This document shows positions 19,201 to 27,594 of a stretch of DNA of 64,000 nt, one piece after another. The stretch lies in NCBI GenBank assembly GCA_903861005.1, contig CAIOSP010000124.1:1-64000 (forward strand), given 5' to 3'. Position 1 is the first letter of the stretch; each line of letters opens with the position of its first letter. A model generated the notes under the pieces. The model was not told the DNA's origin. It saw only the letters and a list, made by a program, of their open reading frames with translations, and ran no database searches. The position numbers and the translations under genes are program-made. The stretch comes from an uncultured Pseudomonadota bacterium. Its GTDB lineage: Bacteria > Myxococcota_A > UBA796 > GCA-2862545.

Positions 19201-21201
19201 CGCGCCGAGCTCCTGGTGCGTGCCGCCCGCGAGGCTGGTCGCCGACCCCTGGTACACAAACACGTGGTCGCCGGTGGCCGAGGACGCCACGAAGAGCGCG
19301 TCCGACTTGCCGTCCCCGTTCACGTCGCCTGCGGCCGCGACCAGCGCCCCAAAGCCGCCCGACGCGACCGGAGACGCGAGCGAGGCCGAGTACGACGTCG
19401 GCAGCCCGGTCGCCGTCCCGTGGAGGACGTGGACCACGCCCGCTCCGGACGTCGAGCCCGAGGAGCCGAACGTCATGTCCTCGAAGGTGTCGCCGTTGAC
19501 GTCCCCGACGTTGGCGATCGTGCCGCCGATCGGCGCCGCCGCTGTCCCGTTCCAGGTCTGGAAGGCGGAGGTCGACACGCCCGTGGAGGTGCCGCGGTAG
19601 AGCGCGACACGGCCGGCGCCCGAGCTCACGCCCGGCGACGCGATCAGCAGGTCGGCGTAGGAGTCCGCGTTGGTGTAGTGGGCGGCGGCGATCGCCTGGC
19701 CAAAGTGCGCGCCAGCGACGCCGGGGGTGATGATCGTGCGGCGCGTGGACAGCAGCCCGTCCGTGCCGCCCAGGTACACGTAGACCCGACCCTGGTCAAT
19801 CACGGAGCCGGGGGGGTTCGTCGAGTAGTTGGGCGCGCCGACGGCCACGTCCTCCCGCAGATCATGGTTCACGTCGCCCGCGCAGACGAGCACGCTGCCG
19901 AAGAGCATCGGGCCGTTCACGTCCCCGGTGATCGTGATGGGCGCGGTCGTGTCGATGCCGGTCGCCGTGCCCAGGTAGGCCACGATCTGCCCCTGACTGG
20001 ACGAGCCGCCGGTCGACGCGCCGACCACGAGGTCGTCCTTGTTGTCCCCGTTCAAGTCACAGGCGTCCGCGATCGCGCCGCCAAAGTTCCCGCCCTGCGC
20101 GGCGCCCTCGACCGTGATCGGCGTTGCCCCGAGCCCCGACGCGCTGCCCAGGTAGAGCGACACCCCGCCCTTGTAGGCGTTGGTGCCCGGCGCCCCGATG
20201 GCTACGTCGGCGTATCCGTCGTGGTTGACGTCACCGACGCCCGTCATCGCCGAGCCGAACTGCAGGCCCGCGGTTCCGACGAGCACCTGGGTCGCCACCG
20301 ACGGGAGCCCCGAAGCCGATCCACGGAACACGTACACCCGAGCGTCCGCGCCGATGGTGCCGCGCACGAGCACGTCGGCGTACCCGTCGCCGTTGGTGTC
20401 CCCCGCGCCCGCCACCTTGCCGCCCCACGCGGTCACGGCGGCGTCGCCGGACACGGACCACGCCGACGACTGGTAGACCGGATCCACCGTGATCGGGAAG
20501 CGCGCGCCCGCGTCGTCGACCGACACACGTAGACCCGCCTCGCCGACCTCAAACCACGCCTCCAACGGCACGCCGTCGGCGTCCCACGCGCGCAGGTCGG
20601 TGACCAACACAGAGCTACCATTGTCGGCGTCCAGCCAAGCGATGTCGCGCTCCACGCGGACGGCCGCGCCGTCCACCGCGACGTCCAGGGAGAGCGGCCC
20701 GTCGCCCGCGGGCGGCGCGTCTACGGTCCAGCCCTGCTCAAGACCCTCGGGCAGGTTGATCCACCACTCCGTGAAGGTGTCGGTGCGAAGCTCAAGCTGG
20801 CGCACGCAGGCGCCGTCCGCCGACCGCATGCCAGGGACACAGGCCCCGAGGCTGGGCTGCGCGTCCTGCGCCGCCAGCGTCACGCCGGCGCGCCCCAGCC
20901 CGACGCTGCGCAGCGTCAAGGCCTGATCGGCAAACCGCAGCGTCGCGCCGGATCCGTCGAAGCGGGCGTCCAGTCCGCGCCCCCCCACGTGGGTCACGAA
21001 GCCGTCCCCGTCGACCGCGAACGTCCGCTCCCCGTCCGCCAGCCGCGCCGAGACTTCAGACCACCACGCCGGGCTCGCCGCCGGATCCGCAGCCGTCGAC
21101 GCGTTCGCGGGCTCCGCCGGCGCCGGGCTCACGCCGACCGACGCGCCACCCTGGCAACCCACCGAGAGCACAAGGAAACACAGCGAGAATCGAAGAAACA
21201 T
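13225..21201 (-). CDS. Giant FG-GAP / MopE-repeat surface protein with MYXO-CTERM-like anchor
   Basis: 2,658 aa. The signal peptide ends in LSVGC (lipobox-like, Cys16). Residues about 17-250 are an unassigned N-terminal module. About 250-1070 hold 14 FG-GAP repeats with calcium-loop motifs such as GDVNHDGYADVAIGAP. About 1075-2600 hold 23 MopE-type putative metal-binding units of the form CNDxxxxxxPGAxEVCD...DEDCDG. A Thr/Asp linker leads to CTCEQSG, a hydrophobic helix and RRRR, which matches the MYXO-CTERM sorting signal. ATG at 21201 is chosen over 21255 because it begins the signal peptide and has a GGAG five bases upstream. Probably a secreted, calcium-loaded adhesin or matrix protein; binding partners are unknown. 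Confidence 0.93.
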   Translation of the reverse strand: MFLRFSLCFLVLSVGCQGGASVGVSPAPAEPANASTAADPAASPAWWSEVSARLADGERTFAVDGDGFVTHVGGRGLDARFDGSGATLRFADQALTLRSVGLGRAGVTLAAQDAQPSLGACVPGMRSADGACVRQLELRTDTFTEWWINLPEGLEQGWTVDAPPAGDGPLSLDVAVDGAAVRVERDIAWLDADNGSSVLVTDLRAWDADGVPLEAWFEVGEAGLRVSVDDAGARFPITVDPVYQSSAWSVSGDAAVTAWGGKVAGAGDTNGDGYADVLVRGTIGADARVYVFRGSASGLPSVATQVLVGTAGLQFGSAMTGVGDVNHDGYADVAIGAPGTNAYKGGVSLYLGSASGLGATPITVEGAAQGGNFGGAIADACDLNGDNKDDLVVGASTGGSSSQGQIVAYLGTATGIDTTAPITITGDVNGPMLFGSVLVCAGDVNHDLREDVAVGAPNYSTNPPGSVIDQGRVYVYLGGTDGLLSTRRTIITPGVAGAHFGQAIAAAHYTNADSYADLLIASPGVSSGAGRVALYRGTSTGVSTSAFQTWNGTAAAPIGGTIANVGDVNGDTFEDMTFGSSGSTSGAGVVHVLHGTATGLPTSYSASLASPVASGGFGALVAAAGDVNGDGKSDALFVASSATGDHVFVYQGSATSLAGGTHQELGAPTAMRLGYSVAFAGDLNGDTYDDAIVGAPGFGSSRGEALIYHGTTLGLATTANTVLLGDNVGDFYGGAVSGAGDVNHDGYADVAVGAPSYGAGNGRVYVYLGSATGLVTAAATTLDGPSGAGGFGTSLDDAGDVNGDTRSDLLVGAPLRSSGAGAAYLFLGSGSGVDATAAWSLAGSVTGQGLGTKVATAGDVNHDTFADVIVGAPGPASTAGSALVFYGSGAGLSSSADVTLTGEGVGDSFGATVAGLGDTNGDTYGEVAVGAPRRASAHGRVYLYRGSATGLESTPWSTLSGGTRDVEFGDALAPGGDVNGDGRRDLLVGDQSYEVTYGRAYLYVSMPTGFIASANTLIPGSGGAFAASVDGGGDANGDGFDDVLVGANAAGSGAYAGGGTATLYLGYSGDADHDGYSDSVDCNDTNASVHPGGTEVCDDYGGDENCNGSVDDADATLSLASRTSWYPDTDGDTYGAGVAVVLCDAPVGYVADHTDCDDASATIRPGGQEVCDPLNADEDCDGLTDNGDSSATPSTKSTFYVDADSDGYGTAVTGRFCDVPAGYATNNTDCNDGGAAISPGAQEVCDASNTDEDCDNKSDDADPSVSAATFNTFFRDVDLDGYGGLTTTQRCDVGGGASLTSNDCNDASAVIRPGGQEVCDVANVDEDCDGLSDNADNSASDATRTTYYTDGDNDGYGAPASPVRLCDIVAGVTVDNTDCNDTTASISPFATEVCDPANTDEDCDGLSDNADPTASAASKTTFYVDGDGDTYGGTTGSKFCDKPNGYSATRDDCNDTLSAINPGAQEVCDPGDVDEDCDTLVDDADSSVSDASKITFYVDGDADGYGGATTTRACAKPANATVTSTDCNDAAAAIHPGAQEVCDPANADEDCDALVDDLDPSVSAASRVTFYLDGDADGYGSNTATLACDLPAGASATHDDCNDALAAINPGATEVCDSGNVDEDCDTLADDADSSVSDATRTSFYLDADHDGFGAATTVRACDLTTGRTTTAGDCNDAAAAINPTAQEVCDAANADEDCDGLADDADPSVSAATRTSFYADADADGYGVGTPTPMCDARTGFGPQSGDCNDSSATVNPGATEVCDPADVDEDCDSLADDADPSTSVASKTSFYGDVDADGYGGGTPTLSCNLVPGKVTTASDCNDAVAAIHPGAAEVCDVANVDEDCDSAADDADPSVATNSQTTFHPDADRDGFGSAIVSVQRCDALVEQVVDGTDCNDAVSSTYPGATEVVADGVDANCDTAELCYADADRDGARTATTVVSADLDCLDAGEAPATALFDCDDGDALSRPGAAELVGDGVDEDCDGHERCYVDLDDDSYRVDAIDTVISADADCADAGEALATDLTGDCDDASALFHPNAPETDCTDPADYNCDGFTGFADNDGDGWPACDDCDDNNLDVRPDASEIAGDGLDSNCDGVDRCYIDEDGDGYRVDATNTILGTTAGCNGLGEATRDAPAGDCKDNAASVHPDASEVVGDAIDEDCDGHEACYTDADSDGARPNATDQVVSVDVDCADAGEATGAAPTDDCNDHDATIRPGKVDRTGDGVDSDCDGAERCFVDGDGDGYRPDLVKSVASADTDCSDFGEALLTQLAGDCDDTQAAYHPNAPEPDCADPHDYNCDNSVAYVDNDHDAYAACVECNDSNAAVHPGAAELPGDRVDSNCDALELCFVDADSDGGRPDATSTLSSVNIACDGAGEAVATDPTTDCDDADPLVGPLATEIAADGVDQDCDGLEDCYADVDQDGYRPDDGALVSSVDLDCTDVGEAVGSLPAGDCDDDSTLYHPGAAETQCGDGNDYNCDGATGYTDHDGDGFAACDECDDGDVDINPDAVELCNGVDDNCDGTIDERTAADATVWFADADGDGFTSAQSSVAACEAPVGYAAASDEVDCDDDAAGVNPGATEIPDDGIDQDCVGGDLVTDNPGDTDVQVDDTDTGTPPDDGGCTCEQSGAPRFGLLGLMLGVGALRRRRLRAA
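13405..17990 (-). repeat. Tandem MopE-type coding repeats, two classes
   Basis: The repeats lie inside the giant gene. I count 23 units starting with C-N/D-D. Units 1-11 (about 17990-15500) are about 74 aa (222 bp) each, of the form EVCDxxNxDEDCD...SFYxDxDxDGYG. Units 12-23 (about 15500-13405) are of a second class with xDGVDxxCDGxExCYxDxDxDG. Most of these are 65-68 aa, with 44-aa short units at positions 14, 18 and 21. The repeats are Asp- and Cys-rich, fitting multiple calcium or metal sites. Counting was by eye. Confidence 0.88.
18000..20480 (-). repeat. Fourteen FG-GAP (integrin alpha-like) coding repeats
   Basis: These are successive repeats of about 55-62 aa, each with an Asp-x-Asn-x-Asp-Gly calcium loop followed by a VxVGAP-type strand, for example GDVNGDTRSDLLVGAP and GDTNGDTYGEVAVGAP. 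Fourteen loops are countable, which would suit two seven-bladed propellers. One loop (AHYTNADSYADLLIASP) is degenerate. Confidence 0.85.
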
Positions 21202-21238
21202 CTCGGCTCCATGGCCACGGACGAACGGCAGTCCGACC

Positions 21239-21268
21239 TTAGCATGCAGGCCCACGCCTCGCCGTCAA
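21239..21268 (-). promoter_or_regulatory. Possible sigma-70 promoter of the giant surface-protein gene
   Basis: On the minus strand TTGACG (21268-21263) matches five of six -35 bases. It is followed after 18 bases by TGCTAA (21244-21239) as a weak -10. A start near 21232 would give a leader of about 30 bases before the ATG at 21201, which has GGAG upstream. This is pattern recognition only; the -10 is a poor match. Confidence 0.3.
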
Positions 21269-21380
21269 GATGGTGCCTACGAACCAGCTTGCTTGCACCC
21301 GACCTTGCGCCTCGACATCAGGCCCGGCCAGGAGCCCGCGAAACAAAGTTAGTTCCTACGATCTTCAGCCACGCGAACGA

Positions 21381-22844
21381 CTAACGGCGACTGGATCCGC
21401 GGAGGTCATCCGGGCTGCCCGCCGGATCCGACGACAGTTCGGCCGCTCGAAACCCTTCGGCGTCCAGGCCATACTCTTTCATCTTGTTGTAAAGCGTGCG
21501 TCGCGCGATCCCGGCGTGCGTCGCGCTCTTCTGGATGTGCCCACGATAGCGGACCAGCACCCTGGACAAGTACGCGCGCTCCACCACCATGGCCAGCCGC
21601 TCGAGCTGGGGCGCCAGCGCCTGGTCCTCGTCGATGACGGGCGCGCCCGCGGCCATGCTCGCCGATTGCACACGCGTCAGCTCGGCGGGCAGCATCTCCT
21701 TGAGCACGGTGCGCCCCCGGGCCAGGATCACCCAACGCTCACAGAGCGCGCGCAGCTGACGTACATTGCCGGGCCAGGGGTAGCCCTGGATCCAGGCCAT
21801 GGCATCCGCCGCGATGCGCGGCGCCTTCAGCCCGTACTCCTTGGCCGCGTCGTCCAGGAAGTGGCGCAGCAGGACCGGGATGTCCTCCCGACGCTCACGA
21901 AGCGGCGGCAGCCGGATCGGGAACACGTTCAGCCGGTAGAACAGGTCTTCCCTGAACTTGCCCGCGCTGACGAGGTCCGCCAGATCGACGTTCGTGGCGG
22001 TGACGATGCGCACGTCCACGTTCACCGGCTTCTCGCCGCCGACCCGCCGGAAGCTCATCTCCTCCAGCACCCGCAGCAGGTTGACCTGCACGCCCAGCGA
22101 GGTCTCGCCCAGCTCGTCGAGGAACAGCGTGCCGCCGTCCGCCAGCTCGAACACGCCGACACGTCGCCCGACCGCACCGGTGAACGAGCCGCGCTCGTGC
22201 CCGAACAGCTCGCTCTCCAGCAGGCCCTCGGCAAACGCGCCGCAGTTTACGCTGATGTAGGGCTTGCCCTTTCGCAGCGAGTCGTCGTGGATCGCGCGGG
22301 CGACCAGCTCCTTGCCGGTCCCGGTCTCGCCGATGATCAGCACCGTGGCGTCGGTGGGCGCGACGGCCGCGATCTGCTCGAAGACCTCGTGCATCTTGGG
22401 GCTTCGCGACAGCATGTTGCGGAACCCGAACCGGTCCTTCACCGTCTCCACGGTGTTCTGGAGGGCCCGGCGGTCGCGCAGATCGTGGAGCGCCCGCCCC
22501 ACCGCCTGCTCCAGCCTGGCTGGATCCACCGGCTTCTCCAGGTAGTCGTCAGCGCCGGCGCGCATGGTCGCCACCGCGGTCGTGGTGCCGGGGCGGGCGG
22601 TCACGGCCACGACGCGCACGCCGGGGCGGTGCTCCACCAGCATCCGCACGGCCCGCGGCCCCGGCTGCTCGGCGTTCTCCAGGCTCACGATCACCAGCTC
22701 GGGCGCGAGCTCATCGAGCGCTGCGACCCCTTCCCGGAGCGTGCGGACCAAGGTGAGCGCGCGGTCGGGCGCCGACAGCAGGCGGATCAGGCGCTCGGCG
22801 TCCGCCTCCACCTCGTCGATGATCAGGATCCGCTCGACGTCCAC
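21381..22844 (-). CDS. Sigma-54 activator with an aspartate-less receiver
   Basis: 487 aa with NtrC architecture. The receiver (about 5-120) keeps acidic residues Asp10/Glu11, Thr82 and Lys104, but the phosphoacceptor position reads VIVSLEN with Ser54 instead of Asp. The AAA+ domain has Walker A GETGTGKE, the sigma-54 contact loop GSFTGA, Walker B TLFLDE and an arginine-finger region. The C-terminus is a Fis-type helix-turn-helix (IARRTLYNKMKEYGLD). The GTG start is supported by an AGGGGGA eight bases upstream and by the immediate start of the receiver fold. It is divergent from the acyl-CoA dehydrogenase gene (97-base gap) and may regulate it. Activity is probably not set by classical phosphorylation. 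Confidence 0.9.
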   Translation of the reverse strand: MDVERILIIDEVEADAERLIRLLSAPDRALTLVRTLREGVAALDELAPELVIVSLENAEQPGPRAVRMLVEHRPGVRVVAVTARPGTTTAVATMRAGADDYLEKPVDPARLEQAVGRALHDLRDRRALQNTVETVKDRFGFRNMLSRSPKMHEVFEQIAAVAPTDATVLIIGETGTGKELVARAIHDDSLRKGKPYISVNCGAFAEGLLESELFGHERGSFTGAVGRRVGVFELADGGTLFLDELGETSLGVQVNLLRVLEEMSFRRVGGEKPVNVDVRIVTATNVDLADLVSAGKFREDLFYRLNVFPIRLPPLRERREDIPVLLRHFLDDAAKEYGLKAPRIAADAMAWIQGYPWPGNVRQLRALCERWVILARGRTVLKEMLPAELTRVQSASMAAGAPVIDEDQALAPQLERLAMVVERAYLSRVLVRYRGHIQKSATHAGIARRTLYNKMKEYGLDAEGFRAAELSSDPAGSPDDLRGSSRR

Positions 22845-22941
22845 TACGCATCCCCCTGGATCTGCACCGTAGCACACGCGGATGAACCTTCCGCCCAGGC
22901 AGTCGCCGCGGTAGGAGCATGCCCCGACCAAGAGGCGTCCC

Positions 22942-24855
22942 ATGGGCAACTTCTACGACGACAACGAAGATCTCCGCTGGTACATCGATCGCGGCATCGA
23001 CTGGACCGATCTGGTCGCGATCACCGAGTACGAGTGGCGCGCCCCGGAGCACCCCGAGTCGGTCGAGGCGGCGGTCGACCTGTACCGCGACGTGCTGCGC
23101 CTGATCGGCGAGTTCGCGTCCGAGGCCGTGGCCCCGGTGGCCAAGGAGATCGACAAGGACAAGCCCCGCGTGGAGGCCGGTGAGGTTGTCCACCCGCCCG
23201 AGTTCGACCAGGTCATGGCCGGCCTCAAGGACATGGAGGTCTACGGCATGTGCCTGCCGCGCGAGCTCGGCGGCATGAACCTGCCCTTCCTGGCCTACAT
23301 GGCGTCGATCGAGCTGATCGGCCGCGCCGACGTCAGCGTGGTCGCGCACTACGGCTTTCACGGCGGCATCGCCATGGCGCTCCTGCTCTACTCCGTGCTC
23401 GAAGGCACCACGGAGTTCGACACCGAGGCGGGCAAGATCAAGTCCACCCGCTGGGCCCAGGCCATCGAGGAGATCCGCGCAGGGGACGCCTGGGGCAGCA
23501 TGGACATCACCGAGTCCGACGCCGGCTCCGACATGGGCGCGCTGCGCTCCAAGGCTGAGCAGGACGCGGACGGCAACTGGTTCGTCACCGGCCAGAAGAT
23601 CTACATCACGTCCGGCCACGGCAAGTGGCACATCGTCATCGCCCGCACCGAGCCCGTGGCCAAGGCGGACGACCCGTTCGCGGGCCTGGGCGGCCTGTCG
23701 CTCTTCCTGGTGCCCGCCTACACCGACACGCCCCAGGGCCGCGTGCGCCACAGCACGATCGACGGCGTGGAGACCAAGCTCGGCCACAACGGCTCGGCCA
23801 CGGTCGCCATCAGCTTCGAGCGCGCCCCGGCCGACCTGATCGGCAAGCGCGGCGAAGGCTTCAAGGGCATGCTGCTGCTCATGAACAACGCCCGCGTCGG
23901 CGTGGGCTTTGAGTCGCTCGGCCTGTGCGAGGCCGCCACCCGTATGGCCGCCGAGTACGCCGCGCAGCGCCCGTCGATGGGCAAGATGATCGATCGCCAC
24001 GAGATGATCGCCGACTACCTCGACGAGATGCGCACCGACTGCCAGGCGATCCGCGCGATCACCATGACCGCCGGCTACCACGAGGAGATGTCGCAGAAGC
24101 TGCGCCTGAAGGGCCAGTTCTTCCCGCCGACCGACCCGGCCGAGGTCGCCAAGCTCGACGCGCTCCAGAAGCGCCACGCCTCCAAGGCGCGCCGCCTCAC
24201 CCCGCTGGTCAAGTACCTGGCGAGCGAGAAGGCCGTCGAGATGGCCCGTCGCGCCATCCAGATCCACGGCGGCGCCGGCTACACCAAGGACTACGAGGCC
24301 GAGAAGCTGCTGCGCGACGCGATCGTGTTCCCGATCTACGAGGGAACCAGCCAGATCCAGTCGCTGATGGCCATGAAGGACACCCTGATCGGCGCCATCA
24401 AGAAGCCGCAAGACTTCCTGCGCCGCGCGGCCGCCGCCCGCTGGGCTGCTGTGTCCGCCCGCGACCCGCACACGCGCCGCGTCGCCAAGCTTCAGTCGCT
24501 GTCCTACGCCACCCAGCAGCACCTGATGACCCGCATCGTCGGCGGCAAGTTCAGCGGCCTGCGCGGCACGCCGGTGACCGACTGGCCCGGCGCGTTCGGC
24601 GACTGGGACCCCAAGCGCGACTTCGCGCCCGCCATGCTCCACGCCGAGCGCCTGATCCGCATCCTGATCGACGTCGCCGTCGCCGAGACGCTGCTCGACC
24701 AGGTCAAGATCGACCCGGCCCGCGCCGACGTCCTCGAGCGCTGGCTGGAGCGCGCGGAGCCCCGCTGCCGCTCCATGCACGACATCGTCACCACCACCGG
24801 CGAGCGCATCCTCGCTCAGCTCTCGGGCGCCGGCGACGCGTCAGCCGCCAAGTAG
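22942..24855 (+). CDS. Large acyl-CoA dehydrogenase (FadE/DmdC-like)
   Basis: 637-aa flavoprotein that introduces the alpha,beta double bond into acyl-CoA thioesters. The length exceeds the usual 380-aa acyl-CoA dehydrogenases and fits the longer DmdC/FadE5-like branch with an extra C-terminal helical domain. Visible motifs are ITESDAGSDMGALRS (FAD/substrate region), the HGGAGYTKDYEAEKLLRDA segment and YEGTSQIQ, whose Glu467 is the expected catalytic base. It is followed 42 bases later by a hydrolase gene and preceded divergently by an atypical sigma-54 activator. Likely beta-oxidation; whether the substrate is fatty, branched or methylmercaptopropionyl-CoA cannot be told. Confidence 0.93.
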   Translation: MGNFYDDNEDLRWYIDRGIDWTDLVAITEYEWRAPEHPESVEAAVDLYRDVLRLIGEFASEAVAPVAKEIDKDKPRVEAGEVVHPPEFDQVMAGLKDMEVYGMCLPRELGGMNLPFLAYMASIELIGRADVSVVAHYGFHGGIAMALLLYSVLEGTTEFDTEAGKIKSTRWAQAIEEIRAGDAWGSMDITESDAGSDMGALRSKAEQDADGNWFVTGQKIYITSGHGKWHIVIARTEPVAKADDPFAGLGGLSLFLVPAYTDTPQGRVRHSTIDGVETKLGHNGSATVAISFERAPADLIGKRGEGFKGMLLLMNNARVGVGFESLGLCEAATRMAAEYAAQRPSMGKMIDRHEMIADYLDEMRTDCQAIRAITMTAGYHEEMSQKLRLKGQFFPPTDPAEVAKLDALQKRHASKARRLTPLVKYLASEKAVEMARRAIQIHGGAGYTKDYEAEKLLRDAIVFPIYEGTSQIQSLMAMKDTLIGAIKKPQDFLRRAAAARWAAVSARDPHTRRVAKLQSLSYATQQHLMTRIVGGKFSGLRGTPVTDWPGAFGDWDPKRDFAPAMLHAERLIRILIDVAVAETLLDQVKIDPARADVLERWLERAEPRCRSMHDIVTTTGERILAQLSGAGDASAAK

Positions 24856-24897
24856 ACCCCCACGCGCGCCGCCTTCGGGCGCGCCAAGGACGCCACC

Positions 24898-25587
24898 TTG
24901 CTCAAGGTCCAGCGCTTCACGGTCGGCCAGTTCCAGGTCAACACCTGGCTGATCACCGACGTCGCCACCGGGCACGCCGCCCTCATCGACACCGGTGAGG
25001 ACGACGAGCTGATCCGCGAGCTCGACCGCCTCAGCCCCCGTCCCGACGTGCGCCTGCTGCTGCTGACGCACACCCACATCGATCACGCGGGCGCCCTGAC
25101 CTTGCTCCAAGAGCGCTACGACGCACCCACCTGGATGCCGGGCGCCGACCGCCCGCTGTTCGAGACGCTCCCGTACCAGGGCACCATGTTCGGCATGCCG
25201 CACCTGGACCGCCCCTGCGGCCGCATCGACCACGAGGTGTCGGACGGCGGACAGGTGCAGCTCGGGGAGACCACGCTGCGCTTCCTGGCCACGCCGGGCC
25301 ACACGCCCGGCCAGGGCTGCTGGTTCGACGACGAGCACATCTTCGTCGGCGACACCCTGTTCGCGGGGAGCATCGGCCGGACCGACTTCCCCCTCTCGGA
25401 CCCGATGCTCGCGGTCGCGAGCCTGCGCCGCCTGTGCGACCTGCCCGGCCACTTGATCGTGCACAGCGGGCATGGGCCGGACACCACCCTCGAGCGGGAG
25501 CTCCAGTCCAACCCGTTCCTGGGCTACCTGCGCCGCGAGCGAGGGCTGCCCGTCGGTCAGACGCTCCGCTGGGCGGTCGGCACCTGA
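24898..25587 (+). CDS. Metallo-beta-lactamase-fold hydrolase (glyoxalase II-like)
   Basis: 229 aa. The zinc site is THTHIDH (57-63), followed by TPGHTPG, the bridging Asp in VGDTLFAGSIGRTD and the late His in HSGHGPDTT. The layout resembles hydroxyacylglutathione hydrolases and thioester hydrolases, and HSGHGPDTTLERELQSNPFL is typical of the bacterial YcbL-like group. TTG is chosen as start because AAGGA lies eight bases upstream and the fold begins at once. Co-directional with the acyl-CoA dehydrogenase, so a thioesterase-like role in the same pathway is possible but unproven. Confidence 0.88.
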   Translation: MLKVQRFTVGQFQVNTWLITDVATGHAALIDTGEDDELIRELDRLSPRPDVRLLLLTHTHIDHAGALTLLQERYDAPTWMPGADRPLFETLPYQGTMFGMPHLDRPCGRIDHEVSDGGQVQLGETTLRFLATPGHTPGQGCWFDDEHIFVGDTLFAGSIGRTDFPLSDPMLAVASLRRLCDLPGHLIVHSGHGPDTTLERELQSNPFLGYLRRERGLPVGQTLRWAVGT

Positions 25588-25611
25588 CCTGCGCGGGCCG
25601 CGGGACGCGCC

Positions 25612-27480
<1,869 letters not shown>

Positions 27481-27594
27481 CAGGAGAGCTCCCTCCAGGC
27501 CTGCCAGCTAGGCCGTGACAGGTCGCGGCATCCATGCGGGCGCGCCCCTACAACATTCACCGATTGCAGGACGAACGCCCTTATTTTTAGGTCG

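Noticed and set aside
17743-20532. Plus-strand open frame of 929 codons and a second one of 596 codons at 14560-16350
   Set aside because: Both are antisense to the repeat-rich giant protein; their apparent internal repeats are mirror images of its FG-GAP and MopE repeats.
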